A stretch of 42,735 nucleotides of DNA from an uncultured Alphaproteobacteria bacterium (GCA_903874955.1 CAIQTY010000046.1:1-42735); one strand, 5' to 3'; shown: positions 1-8,082, counted from the first letter of the stretch. A program made the numbers and translations. Notes: a model not told the origin generated them from the letters alone.

Positions 1-1
1 A

Positions 2-280
2 GTCATTATTTTTATTGCAGACAGCTGGAGACGAAATTGGCAAGGGATCATCCCGTTATTAAGCTTCCCGGATGATATCCGCAAAGCTATTTCTACGACA
101 AATGCCATCGAGGCGATTAAGCGGCAGATCAGGAAACTCGTTAAAACTAAAGGTGCATTTTCTATTGATGACGCGGTTTTTAAGCTGGTATTGTTAGCTT
201 TGCAAAATGCTGCTAAAAAGTGGACAATGCCAATCAGAGAATGGAAATTGGCCTTAAACCAATTTGCTATACTCTTCTAG
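2..280 (+). mobile_element. IS256-family (Mutator-type) transposase, C-terminal end, cut by window edge
   Basis: An open frame runs in from the window edge and stops at the TAG at 278-280. It encodes about 92 residues typical of the C-terminus of IS256-family DDE transposases: a stretch reading [20 protein letters not shown] followed by a helical tail ending [12 protein letters not shown]. The TTNAIE motif with its conserved Glu is the end of the catalytic core in this family. Whether the upstream part is intact cannot be seen. An IS630-type remnant begins within about 40 bases downstream, so this copy probably landed in or beside an older element. I could not define the terminal inverted repeat. 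Confidence 0.85.
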
Positions 281-315
281 CTTTTACACAGTTATTATGA
301 CAGCCTCACAAAAAA

Positions 316-558
316 TTAATTGCTCCATTCACTTTTCAAGGGGGATGTAACGCAAATGTATTTAACGTCTGGTTGGAGCAGATTTTGCTGCCAAGCCTTC
401 CTAAACGAGAGATCTTATTGAAGCTGCTGGATGTCGCTTACTCTTTCTCCCTACATATTCTCCAGACCTCAATCCTATTCAACATTATTGGCACACTCTG
501 AGAAATCTAAACTCAAACCTCTCATTCAGCATAATCAATCAAATCTACAAAAACTTAT
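316..558 (+). pseudogene. IS630-family transposase remnant (deleted and frameshifted)
   Basis: The first frame reads LIAPFTFQGGCNANVFNVWL and on through EQILLPSLPK, matching the part of IS630-family transposases before the second catalytic Asp. The expected VLVMDNASFHKS-like segment with that Asp is missing, and the sequence jumps near 404 directly to the RDLIEAAG region one frame over. The second frame continues CRLLFLPTYSPDLNPIQHYW to a stop at 558; in active relatives the residue after NPI is the catalytic Glu, here Gln. A deletion, a frame change and the loss of two catalytic residues make this a dead fragment. Homology is recognised from family motifs; no search was run. Confidence 0.8.
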
Positions 559-586
559 AGGTGCCTGTCTACTAACTATATAAGAA

Positions 587-713
587 AATACTATAGTCTC
601 CCTTTAACTTGATCAGAGGGTCCGTGAAACGAATCTATCCTGCGAATACTCTGCTTAAGCCCGAGTAAAACTCTAGTGGTGGTGAGTATTTTTCTTTATT
701 TTTCAAACTTTTT
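587..713 (+). repeat. Dispersed intergenic repeat, copy A
   Basis: This segment, from AATACTATAG to the T-rich CTTTATTTTTCAAAC, aligns over most of its length with the reverse complement of 6940-7114 and more weakly with 21007-21102. Shared blocks include TTGATCAGAGGG, ACGAATCTATC, and GTGGTGAGTATTT against GTGGCGAGCATTT. Copy A lacks the CCTAGG hairpin arm seen in the other two. It lies just after the IS630 remnant and contains no credible reading frame. Confidence 0.65.
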
Positions 714-750
714 GGGCATGTCTAATACCGAACTGGGGTTGATAGATGAA

Positions 751-1173
751 TCAGCCTTTTTGATATAACCAGTAAGGCTCAATAGCATTGAGATGCATAG
801 AAATCTGTCGCCATCCTTGATGCTCGTAAAAACCCTTAGCACTTGGGTTATCTATTGCAATTTTGAGCGTAATCGGAAACGAAAGCATCTCTTCTGCTGT
901 TTGTAATAGTTTTTTACCTACCCCCTGTCCTTGAAAGAGGGAGCCTACAAATAAGTTATGAATGAAATTTTCCTTTGGATAGATTGAGGCAAATCCAGCA
1001 ATGACCCCTTGAAGTTCTGCAACCCAGACCTGATCTTCTGCGGTTGATTTCTTGTAATCACCTATATGAAATTCGCTTTCTGGTCTGTTTACAAAAGTCT
1101 GCTTGCGGGTAATGTAAAATAATTCTTCCAGTTGTGGGATATCTATTTGTTTTGCAATGCGAATATTGATCAT
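751..1173 (-). CDS. GNAT-family N-acetyltransferase (cytoplasmic)
   Basis: This 140-residue protein is about the size of a single GNAT domain. The acetyl-CoA pyrophosphate-binding motif is visible as GQGVGKKLL (residues about 82-90), preceded by a beta-strand FIHNLFV and followed by NPSAKGFYEHQGW, the usual beta5-alpha4 region with the catalytic-type Tyr. There is no signal peptide, unlike two other GNAT proteins in this window (7186-7845 and 10495-11493). The substrate cannot be predicted. It is transcribed in the same direction as the helicase gene upstream but is separated from it by a terminator hairpin at 1203-1225, so it is probably expressed separately. Confidence 0.85.
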   Translation of the reverse strand: MINIRIAKQIDIPQLEELFYITRKQTFVNRPESEFHIGDYKKSTAEDQVWVAELQGVIAGFASIYPKENFIHNLFVGSLFQGQGVGKKLLQTAEEMLSFPITLKIAIDNPSAKGFYEHQGWRQISMHLNAIEPYWLYQKG

Positions 1174-1200
1174 CAGTATTTCAATTGAAGCTGAGAATTA

Positions 1201-1225
1201 AAAACTCCGCAATTGCTGCGGAGTT
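1201..1225 (-). terminator. Rho-independent terminator of rhlE
   Basis: On the minus strand, a 9-bp stem AACTCCGCA/TGCGGAGTT with a 5-base loop (1203-1225) is followed by a T-rich run, about 30 bases after the helicase stop codon. Position, orientation and T tract fit an intrinsic terminator for the gene at 1256-2986. Confidence 0.75.
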
Positions 1226-1255
1226 CCACTGTAGGTAATTAAGTAAAAGAGATTT

Positions 1256-2986
1256 TTACCGAGATGGACGTTTGCTTGCCGATCTATTTTGAGGCTTAGC
1301 AGAAAAAGGACTTTTTGAGGCTACGCCCAAAATACGTCTTGGTTTTTCTGAACTCGGTTTTGCAGGTCCAGATTTTGAAAAGCTTGAACGCTTATCTGCT
1401 GTAAAATCAGTACCTTGTGAGTCAGCTCTTCTTGAAGAAAAATCCCTGCCTTTACCGGCAAATCCTCTGCTTTGCCCCCCCTCGGAAGCACCAAAACTTT
1501 TTGCACCATCACGGCGAGCCCCAAAACCTTTGCCTTTAGAAGCAAATCCGCCCCTGCTTGGAGCACCCTCAGCGCTTGAAAATTCTGCGGCTCTTGGGGC
1601 ATCACTACTTGAACCAAAACCTCTGCTTTTCCCAAAACCACTTCTGCTTTGACCACCTTCAGCACTTGAAAATTCTGCACTTCTTGCACCATCGCTGTTA
1701 GCTCCAAAGCCCCGACTTCTTCCACCAAAACCGCCACTCTTTGAATTTCCAGTTTTAGGACCTGCAAAGCGATCACTTCCAAATGGTTTTTTTCTTCTTT
1801 CATTATTAGCGAACGGATGAGCACCGCTGAAAGAATTTGCAGCCCTTGCTGGTCTACCAGAATTATTTGATGATCCTGAATTACGGTTAGAACCTTCATG
1901 TGCCTTAGGATTCATGTATCGTTCAATGGCATTCCATTTTTTTGCATCTTGTGAAGTTACGAAACATAGGGAAAATCCTTCTGCTCCAGCGCGTCCTGTG
2001 CGGCCAATACGGTGAATGTAATCCTCAGGACAAGGAGGAACATCGTAGTTAATGACATGCATCAGGTGAGGAATATCAAGACCACGTGCAGCAATATCGG
2101 TTGCTACCATGACACGGCACTTTCCCTGGCGGAAAGAACGAATAACACGTTCGCGTTGATGCTGGCGCAAATCTCCATGAATAGCGGTTGCTGTATGATC
2201 TTCTTTACGGAGAGCTTCAGCCAAACGATCTGCATTCATTTTTGTTTTTACAAAAACAAGAACGGTTCCATCGCGTTGATCAAGCTCTTGAAGAAGGCGG
2301 TTATATTTTTCTTTCTCACTAATGTTAACAATTTCTTGTTTGATTTTTGGAATCGGCAGGCTTGCAGAACCAACAGCAATACGCTTTGGATCATTTAGAT
2401 ATTTAGCAGCCAGTTTTTCAATTGCCGGAGCAATCGTTGCTGAAAACATTAAAGTTTGACGTTTGACAGGAAGTTTAGAAATGATGTGATCTAATTGAAT
2501 ACCAAAACCCATATCAAACATGCGGTCTGTCTCATCGAGCACGAGACATTCTAATTGATCAACACGCAGGGTGCCGCGCTCTAAATGGTCGATCACGCGA
2601 CCAGGCGTACCGATCACAACCCTTGGACGTGATTTTAACTGCATCAATTGCTTTGGATATGGCTCTCCACCAATAAGTAACGCAGCATTAAAATCTCTTG
2701 AATCACCCATTAGGCTTTTTAGTGTATTCATCACCTGCTGAGCAATTTCACGAATTGGCGCAAGCACTAAGGCTGTGCTATTCGGATTTTCAAGAAGGTG
2801 ATGCACCAATGGAAGCGTAAAAGCCAAAGTCTTTCCGGTACCTGTTTGCGCAGAACCCAAAATATCATGTTTTGCAAGAGCAAGAGGGATTGTTTGTGCT
2901 TGTACTGGTGTAGGTTTTGTTAAACCCATTTTGTTTAGTGATTGTATAAGTGATTCTGGCAATGCCAGTTCATTAAATGAATTCAT
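1256..2986 (-). CDS. rhlE: DEAD-box ATP-dependent RNA helicase, RhlE type, with long repetitive C-terminal tail
   Basis: This 576-residue protein has a complete DEAD-box core in residues about 1-375: Q-motif (PTPVQAQTIPLA), Walker A AQTGTGKT, motif Ia PIREIA, motif II DETD, motif III SAT, and the helicase C-domain motifs ARGLDIP and HRIGRTGRAG. Motif II reads D-E-T-D instead of D-E-A-D. The tail (about 375-576) is rich in Gly, Ser, Arg and Phe and contains roughly four copies of a unit of about 28-30 residues (for example SAEFSSAEGGQSRSGFGKSR, then AAEFSSAEGAPSRGGF). Such tails bind RNA in RhlE/CsdA-like helicases, which remodel rRNA and structured mRNA. The start ATG at 2986 lies in a long leader containing hairpins. 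Confidence 0.92.
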   Translation of the reverse strand: MNSFNELALPESLIQSLNKMGLTKPTPVQAQTIPLALAKHDILGSAQTGTGKTLAFTLPLVHHLLENPNSTALVLAPIREIAQQVMNTLKSLMGDSRDFNAALLIGGEPYPKQLMQLKSRPRVVIGTPGRVIDHLERGTLRVDQLECLVLDETDRMFDMGFGIQLDHIISKLPVKRQTLMFSATIAPAIEKLAAKYLNDPKRIAVGSASLPIPKIKQEIVNISEKEKYNRLLQELDQRDGTVLVFVKTKMNADRLAEALRKEDHTATAIHGDLRQHQRERVIRSFRQGKCRVMVATDIAARGLDIPHLMHVINYDVPPCPEDYIHRIGRTGRAGAEGFSLCFVTSQDAKKWNAIERYMNPKAHEGSNRNSGSSNNSGRPARAANSFSGAHPFANNERRKKPFGSDRFAGPKTGNSKSGGFGGRSRGFGANSDGARSAEFSSAEGGQSRSGFGKSRGFGSSSDAPRAAEFSSAEGAPSRGGFASKGKGFGARRDGAKSFGASEGGQSRGFAGKGRDFSSRRADSQGTDFTADKRSSFSKSGPAKPSSEKPRRILGVASKSPFSAKPQNRSASKRPSR

Positions 2987-3183
2987 TGTAAAACTCCATA
3001 AAAACGTTTATCTAAAAACCACCTCATGGTGGATAGAAATTTATCCATACCCCCAATTCTGGGGTTTTCGGTACGGTGAACAGATAACGCTTTTAAAAAG
3101 CTTTTGGAAGTTGCCAAATAACCCTGCTAAATTTTTTGCAGGTGAGGAAGCGGAATCGGAACCTAAAATTTCATTGTAAAACT
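2987..3183 (-). promoter_or_regulatory. rhlE leader with duplicated start context and two hairpins
   Basis: The 14-base string TTCATTGTAAAACT (plus strand) occurs at 2982-2995, where it contains the rhlE start codon, and again exactly at 3170-3183. In the upstream copy the minus-strand ATG opens a three-codon frame (Met-Lys-Phe-stop). Between the copies lie hairpins CCACC/GGTGG (3019-3032) and CCCCA/TGGGG (3051-3064). The region could be a structured 5' leader, as known for some cold-shock helicase genes, but no function is demonstrated. The rest, up to the lipoprotein gene stop at 3258, is AT-rich and featureless. Confidence 0.35.
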
Positions 3184-3257
3184 AGCGCATATTAAAAAAT
3201 AATGCAACAAGAAATAATCTTTATATTCAAATGATTTATTATTAATCAAATATAAAA

Positions 3258-3740
3258 TTACCCTTTTTTAGTCGGCGTCACCTTAAGATCATTCTTATCA
3301 AGATCAACTTGGATTTCATAATCCGCACTCACATTAGTACGGTGGTCTCCTGGCGTTGTGTACCTTGCAAACATCAAGGCAATAACACCTGTGCTACTTG
3401 CAGGTGTAATATCTAAACTTGCCGTTGAATCGGGAACAACATCAATACTAAATACATCAAGATCATTACCCGCATCGGATTTAAGCTTTTTAGCGCTTTG
3501 GAAATAGGCGCTTGCATCCATTCCAGTAAGCTTTGTTGCAAGATCATCTTTATAAGCAATCACGACGTGAATTTTAATTGGGGAAGAATCATTTGCATTT
3601 GCAGTTGCTTTAAAGTTAACTTTTTCGAGCCAAACCTTTGACTGTTTGATTCCCACTGCGGATTTAACTGATTCACAACCGGTGGAAATAAAAACAATCA
3701 AAACTGAAATCGCAACGATTTTAAAATATCTATAAAACAT
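3258..3740 (-). CDS. Outer-membrane lipoprotein, resembles TssJ (type VI secretion) fold
   Basis: This 160-residue protein starts with a hydrophobic signal segment ending in a lipobox-like STGC (Cys about residue 22), so it should be lipidated. The mature part contains SPIKIHVVIAYKDDL, then AYFQSAKKLKSD and a stretch GVIALMFARYTTPGDHRT. This order (a strand binding a partner, an F..A..L block, and a late hydrophobic strand with RY) resembles TssJ/SciN lipoproteins, which anchor TssM at the outer membrane. The resemblance is a by-eye reading, and no other type VI gene is visible in the window. A generic lipoprotein is the alternative. A good ribosome binding site (GAAGG) precedes the ATG. Confidence 0.5.
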   Translation of the reverse strand: MFYRYFKIVAISVLIVFISTGCESVKSAVGIKQSKVWLEKVNFKATANANDSSPIKIHVVIAYKDDLATKLTGMDASAYFQSAKKLKSDAGNDLDVFSIDVVPDSTASLDITPASSTGVIALMFARYTTPGDHRTNVSADYEIQVDLDKNDLKVTPTKKG

Positions 3741-3825
3741 TTTTTGGCCTTCGCTATTTATTAACTTTTTTAGAGTACAACTTAAATATCAAACCATGAT
3801 TTCTACATAATCCGAAAGAGTTTAC

Positions 3826-4248
3826 ATGGCTAAAAATGAAATTGCAATTGTGCGTATGCCAGCTGTAGCTGAAATATATGATTTTGCCTATGAAAGTTTA
3901 CAACATTTACCAAAATCATTTAGAACTCACCTTAAAAATTTTGTGATAGAAGTCAAAAATTTTGCCGAGAAAGATATTCTAGAAGAACTAGCCATGAAAG
4001 ATCGGTATGATCTATTAGGTTTATATCGCGGCATTCCTGTTCCGTTGAAGAAAAAAACACGCAATAAACAACCCGACATTATTTACCTATATCGCTGCCC
4101 ATTGATACGTCACGCCGTTGAGAACCAAGAAGACGTAAAGTCACTGGTGCACCATGTGCTTATTAATGAAATCGGCCACCATTTTGGTTGTACAGCATAT
4201 GAAATGGCATGGATGCACCAGCATTCAAAGTTCGTAACTCAAGATTAA
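3826..4248 (+). CDS. Zincin-like metallopeptidase-family protein (PF06262 type) with altered HExxH motif
   Basis: This 140-residue protein matches the small alphaproteobacterial/actinobacterial 'metallopeptidase family' (zincin_1): RYDLLGLYRGIPVPL, PDIIYLYRCPLIRHA and a C-terminal helix VHHVLINEIGHHFGC. Members normally read H-E-I-G/A-H-H-F-G, the HExxH zinc site. Here the first His is Asn (codon AAT in ATTAATGAAATCGGCCACCA), so one zinc ligand is missing while the Glu, the second His pair and Gly remain. It may have lost protease activity or bind metal differently. It converges on pgk with a 3-base gap and has no signal peptide. Confidence 0.8.
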   Translation: MAKNEIAIVRMPAVAEIYDFAYESLQHLPKSFRTHLKNFVIEVKNFAEKDILEELAMKDRYDLLGLYRGIPVPLKKKTRNKQPDIIYLYRCPLIRHAVENQEDVKSLVHHVLINEIGHHFGCTAYEMAWMHQHSKFVTQD

Positions 4249-4251
4249 AAC

Positions 4252-5499
4252 TTAAGCCACACCTTTAGCTAAGGTTGATGTATTATCTGCTTGCGCAAGC
4301 TTCAAGGCCTCAATTCCCGGCAAGGATTTCCCTTCAAGCCACTCTAGGAATGCACCTCCGGCTGTTGATACATATGTAAAGTCTGAGGCATATTTGCCAA
4401 CGACTGCGATTGTATCCCCACCGCCCGTAACGCTGATTATTCGGTTTTCTCTTGTTTCTTGAGCGATTAATTCTGCAATAGCGATAGAACCTCGACCAAA
4501 CGGAGGAACTTCATAAACACCGACAGGGCCATTCCAAAGGACCGTTTTGCAGAGCCGCAACGTATTTTGAAGATACTCCAATGTTTTTGGCCCAATATCA
4601 TACATTGCTTGGTCAGCGCCTATCTTATCGATATCAACAATTTGCGTAGCAACATTAGGCTCCAATTTTTGAGCAACAACAGCATCGATAGGCAATAAAA
4701 GCTTGCAGTTACTAGATTTTGCTTTTTGTAATATTGTTTCTGCAACGCCAAGACGGTCATTTTCCACGAGCGAACCACCCATTTTATAACCTTGAGCGCA
4801 CAAAAGAGTGTTTGCCATTCCGCCGCCAACAAACAAGTAGTCAAGCTTATTTAAAAAATTAAGAAGCAAATCAATTTTGGTGGAAACTTTGCTGCCTGCA
4901 ACAATGCCCAAAACAGGACGAGTCGGTTTCACCAATATGCTTTCAAGAACTTTTAGCTCTTCTTCAAAACAAAGACCTGAATAGCAAGGTAAATATTTTG
5001 TTATTCCCACAACAGATGCATGAGCGCGATGGCTGCAAGAAAATGCTTCATTCACATACACATCTCCAAGCTCAGATAATAACGCGGCAAAATCTTGTGA
5101 ATTTTTTTCTTCACCTTCATAAAATCGAATATTTTCTGCCATAATGACCGACCCACTAGGAAGATCATTCATGGCTTGCATGAATTTTGGACCAATCGGG
5201 GTATTTAAAAGAAACACATCACGACCCAATAAATTTTGCAGTGTCTCTACGACAGGCTCAAGGCTCTCTGTTTTGGTCCAGTTACTAGGCAATTTAGGCT
5301 TTGGGCGCCCTAGGTGCGAGAGAATAATAAGGTATTTTGGATTGGCATCGAGAATCATTTTTAGAGAAGGAATAATTCTCTCAATCCTAGTGAGATCTGC
5401 AACAACGCCATTTTTCAAGGGCACGTTCAGGTCCAGCCTTATAATGACCTTTTTGCCAGAAAAATTTACATTTTTTATAGATACAGCTTCCACAAACAC
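4252..5499 (-). CDS. pgk: Phosphoglycerate kinase
   Basis: This 415-residue protein is full length. It transfers phosphate between 1,3-bisphosphoglycerate and ADP in glycolysis. Visible family motifs are VIIRLDLNVPLKNG, the substrate-binding SHLGRPK, YVNEAFSCSHRAHAS, the hinge region VLGIVAGSKVSTKIDLL, and the nucleotide-binding tail VSTAGGAFLEWLEGK. The annotated start is a GTG at 5499; a second GTG two codons downstream has better spacing from the AGGAA ribosome-binding site. No gapA or other glycolytic gene flanks it, so the usual gap-pgk pair is broken up here. Confidence 0.97.
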   Translation of the reverse strand: MFVEAVSIKNVNFSGKKVIIRLDLNVPLKNGVVADLTRIERIIPSLKMILDANPKYLIILSHLGRPKPKLPSNWTKTESLEPVVETLQNLLGRDVFLLNTPIGPKFMQAMNDLPSGSVIMAENIRFYEGEEKNSQDFAALLSELGDVYVNEAFSCSHRAHASVVGITKYLPCYSGLCFEEELKVLESILVKPTRPVLGIVAGSKVSTKIDLLLNFLNKLDYLFVGGGMANTLLCAQGYKMGGSLVENDRLGVAETILQKAKSSNCKLLLPIDAVVAQKLEPNVATQIVDIDKIGADQAMYDIGPKTLEYLQNTLRLCKTVLWNGPVGVYEVPPFGRGSIAIAELIAQETRENRIISVTGGGDTIAVVGKYASDFTYVSTAGGAFLEWLEGKSLPGIEALKLAQADNTSTLAKGVA

Positions 5500-6115
5500 T
5501 TCCTAAGAAAGTACTTATACATAGTATTTAATAAAAAAAATCTTTTGAACAGAGGAAATCACTCATTAACGCAAAAATTGCAAAAAGCAAAATTACTATA
5601 ATTCAAATAAAAAAAATATAAAAACAATACACACTTTGTATATTTTGCAGAAAATATTCATTCCATTCAATAATTAAATCTATTTTTTATCAAATAAAAA
5701 ACAAAATTAATAATATTTTAAATTATAAATGTTAATTTTATATTTGAAAATATTTAAAATTTTTCTTTGATAAATAATGATAAATTTCTTATTTATGCCT
5801 CTGCGCTGTTTATTAGTAATATATTTGTGCAATATACGCTGCTTGCCCACGACAAGTGAATATGATCGAATTGCTACTCTTAACCCTTCGAGCAATCAAT
5901 TTTTAAAACCAGGCAAAATAGCTATTACTAATCAACGAAATAGATTGATTTTTGAATGCAAAAACAAAAAGGAATTAGCATTTGAAGAAAAGAACCATGA
6001 AAAACCTGCTTTTATTAAAAAATATAAAAAAGAAATATTTTCTTTATCAAAAAACTAAATAATTTATTAGTATTTATTTGAAATAATAAATATATAAATT
6101 TTTTATTTGTTCAAA
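5500..6115. other. Very AT-rich intergenic region with one doubtful small ORF (5777-6058, +)
   Basis: About 600 bases between the divergent pgk and licD-like genes, extremely AT-rich. A 93-codon plus-strand frame at 5777-6058 has a hydrophobic N-terminus (MINFLFMPLRCLLVIYLC) that could be a signal peptide and a Lys/Glu-rich remainder without recognisable domains or a convincing ribosome-binding site. It might be a remnant of another exported protein or chance coding in AT-rich DNA. I see no RNA gene or terminator here. Confidence 0.3.
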
Positions 6116-6916
6116 ATGCCAAAAAAAACCTGGATAATTTTAATAAGCTTTATGCTGCCAACTATTTTTGCATCAAGCAGTTCTAATGCACCTGAATGGG
6201 TCGATTTAGATGCTATCGATCAACCAGCACGACTTGCAATATTGAAACAACAAATATTCACCGAAAGCACACATTTTGGGCCACTCTACCAAGCGGCTAA
6301 AGACCTGCAAGAACTGTTTTCTCATGCTAAAGTTCCAGCAATGGCCTTTGCCGGGTGCACTCTTGGTATCGCTCGCTTTGGAGAATGCCTTCCCTGGGAC
6401 GATGACATAGATTATGCCGTATCCATTGATCAAGAAGATAAGATAAAAGAACTGATTCCATTAGCAAAAAAGCTTGGATATAACTTATTCGAAGACGATT
6501 TAGTGGGATATAAATTTTATCGAGATGAACCGCTCAAAACAAATGAACATGGACAAGAACAGTATGTATTTATTGATATTTTTTTATACCAACCAGAGAA
6601 CGAAAAATATATTCTAACCCGTGAAAAAGCAAAAGCAATGTTTCCAAGGGCCTGGTTCACAAAACGTGAATTTGAAACACGGACGCAGCTCAAGTGTGGC
6701 CCTATCATGATGCCGTGCAGCACCTATTTGAAAGAAACCTTGGAAAGGTTTTACACAGCAGATTACGAAACCAAAGCCCGCTTTTATTCTAGTCATATTA
6801 AGGATATAAAAACTTATTATGCTTGGACAATAAGATCAACAGATGAGTATCCAAGTTACAAAACCTTGGCCCTAGAAAACAGTGTTGAAAAATTACTTAG
6901 AAACACTTCTTCATAA
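6116..6916 (+). CDS. Exported LicD/fukutin-type phosphotransferase-like protein
   Basis: The domain is of the LicD family, nucleotidyltransferase-fold enzymes that attach phosphocholine or a related group to glycans. The diagnostic block is GCTLGIARFGECLPWDDDID (residues about 80-100), matching the family's G-T-L-L-G-x-R...PWDDDxD with its metal-binding Asp residues. Later FIDIFLYQ continues the family pattern. The protein starts with a signal peptide (MPKKTWIILISFMLPTIFAS), unusual for an enzyme that needs a cytosolic nucleotide-activated donor. I take the ATG at 6116 as start; an in-frame TTG lies at 6107. It stands alone among intergenic AT-rich DNA and may be secreted to act on host or surface glycans. 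Confidence 0.8.
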   Translation: MPKKTWIILISFMLPTIFASSSSNAPEWVDLDAIDQPARLAILKQQIFTESTHFGPLYQAAKDLQELFSHAKVPAMAFAGCTLGIARFGECLPWDDDIDYAVSIDQEDKIKELIPLAKKLGYNLFEDDLVGYKFYRDEPLKTNEHGQEQYVFIDIFLYQPENEKYILTREKAKAMFPRAWFTKREFETRTQLKCGPIMMPCSTYLKETLERFYTADYETKARFYSSHIKDIKTYYAWTIRSTDEYPSYKTLALENSVEKLLRNTSS

Positions 6917-6939
6917 TTCCAGTTTTGGATTGGATAATC

Positions 6940-7114
6940 TCAAAAGGCTTTAAAAATAAAGATAAATGCTCGCCACCAGTAGATTTTTGCTAGGCATTGA
7001 CCGGAGTATTAGCATGATAGATTCGTTGCACTGGCCCCTCTGATCAGGTCAGAGGGAGACACTAGGGAAACTATGGATTCTATAGTATTCCTAGGCCTTG
7101 AGCCTAGGATCCAC
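6940..7114 (-). repeat. Dispersed intergenic repeat, copy B (longest)
   Basis: Read on the minus strand this begins GTGGATCCTAGG, forms a CCTAGG...CCTAGG hairpin, then AATACTATAGA, TCCCTCTGACCTGATCAGAG, ACGAATCTATC and GGTGGCGAGCATTT. It aligns with copy A (587-713, plus) over about 120 bases and with copy C (21007-21102, plus) mainly over the hairpin half. It has no reading frame and is more GC-rich than its surroundings. It lies between the convergent licD-like and exported GNAT genes. Confidence 0.7.
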
Positions 7115-7185
7115 ATGTGTAAAATTCAATTATCTGGATCAAGCCGTGGGCATATTATTGAATAATGGTAATCCCAAACTCAGAA

Positions 7186-7845
7186 TCATAAGCTTTTCTT
7201 GGCTGGCAAGGTAACCTCGGGATACGTTTGAATTTTTGCATCAAGATCTTGCTGAACAATAGAGTATATTTCACGTGCTTGAGACCCTGTTGCATTGCTA
7301 GCTTTCCCCGAAAGAGAAGCACCTATAGTATTTGTCGCTATTTTCAAAGAAGAGGCGTTATCTGGATGTATGCTTAGCTCAAGCGCTTCACATTCTTTAT
7401 CGCTTAGAAAAAATTTAAAAAATCCCTTTATTGCTTCTGATGTAATCCCCTGATTCTGATCTTGCAAGCTTGTAGCATAAAATAGACGATGGATTGTCGG
7501 GAATTTAAACCGAGGCTCTCTGCCCACAAAACAGCTAAGAGCAGAAAGATTTTTTTTATTATAAAAAAACAGACACGTTGAGAATTTTTTCTCTAAAACC
7601 TGCTGTTTCATATGGGATATCCAATCTAGAGTTTTTTCCAAACCGTCTTCGTAGTATTTACCATTAAGATGCCCTTCAACACTTTTCTGATTCAACAGAC
7701 TGGCCATTTCTTCGATCCTTAGTTCTGAAGCTGAATAAGCACGAAGCCTTTCTGTTTCAAAAAGAAAATCTTGCTCTAAAGCCCCGGAAGCACTTGCAAC
7801 CGCTAAAAAACTATTGATAAGGACCAGAAATAAAATGAATTTCAT
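7186..7845 (-). CDS. Exported GNAT-family (RimJ/RimL-like) acetyltransferase
   Basis: This 219-residue protein begins with a clear signal peptide (MKFILFLVLINSFLAVASAS). The rest follows the RimJ/RimL layout: FETERLRAYSASE at the start of the fold, a central strand region ending in YATSLQDQNQGITSEAI, where QNQGITSEA is the acetyl-CoA-binding Q-x-x-G-x-x-x-E-A motif, and then LELSIHPDNASSLKIATNTIG, the usual N-x-x-S region. RimL-type enzymes acetylate N-termini or small molecules in the cytosol; here the protein should be exported, where acetyl-CoA is not expected, suggesting action outside the bacterium. A possible ribosome-binding site AAGG precedes the ATG. Confidence 0.75.
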   Translation of the reverse strand: MKFILFLVLINSFLAVASASGALEQDFLFETERLRAYSASELRIEEMASLLNQKSVEGHLNGKYYEDGLEKTLDWISHMKQQVLEKKFSTCLFFYNKKNLSALSCFVGREPRFKFPTIHRLFYATSLQDQNQGITSEAIKGFFKFFLSDKECEALELSIHPDNASSLKIATNTIGASLSGKASNATGSQAREIYSIVQQDLDAKIQTYPEVTLPAKKSL

Positions 7846-8047
7846 TGATTTAATACCTTAAAACAAAATAACGTAATTTATTTTAGGTATTAATAATTAA
7901 TATAACCTTAAATAAAACGATAATTATAATAAAATTGAGTAATTTTATTTTTAAAATTTATTTAAATATTTTATTTTTTATGAAGAGTATAGGGGCACAT
8001 CTAACAAATTCAGTTTTTCAATAAACTGCTAAAAATAGAATCCGATG

Positions 8048-8082
8048 TTAGAAATATTATGCAGAAGGCAGAATATTTCTAA
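8048..8082. repeat. Inverted repeat with 11-bp perfect stem beside the IS5 element
   Basis: TTAGAAATATT (8048-8058) and AATATTTCTAA (8072-8082) are perfect complements around a 13-base loop containing TGC/GCA. It lies about 75 bases past the stop of the IS5 transposase, so it could be an element-end hairpin or terminator. The remaining sequence of this 311-base gap (7846-8156) is very AT-rich near 7850-7980 and holds nothing else I can support. Confidence 0.45.

Noticed and set aside
1321..1899. 192-codon minus-strand frame inside rhlE
   Set aside because: Overlaps the repetitive tail in another frame; its Val/Leu-rich translation is what a shifted Gly/Ser/Arg repeat produces.
5777..6058. 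93-codon frame as a confident gene
   Set aside because: No recognisable domain or ribosome-binding site; left as doubtful within the AT-rich region.
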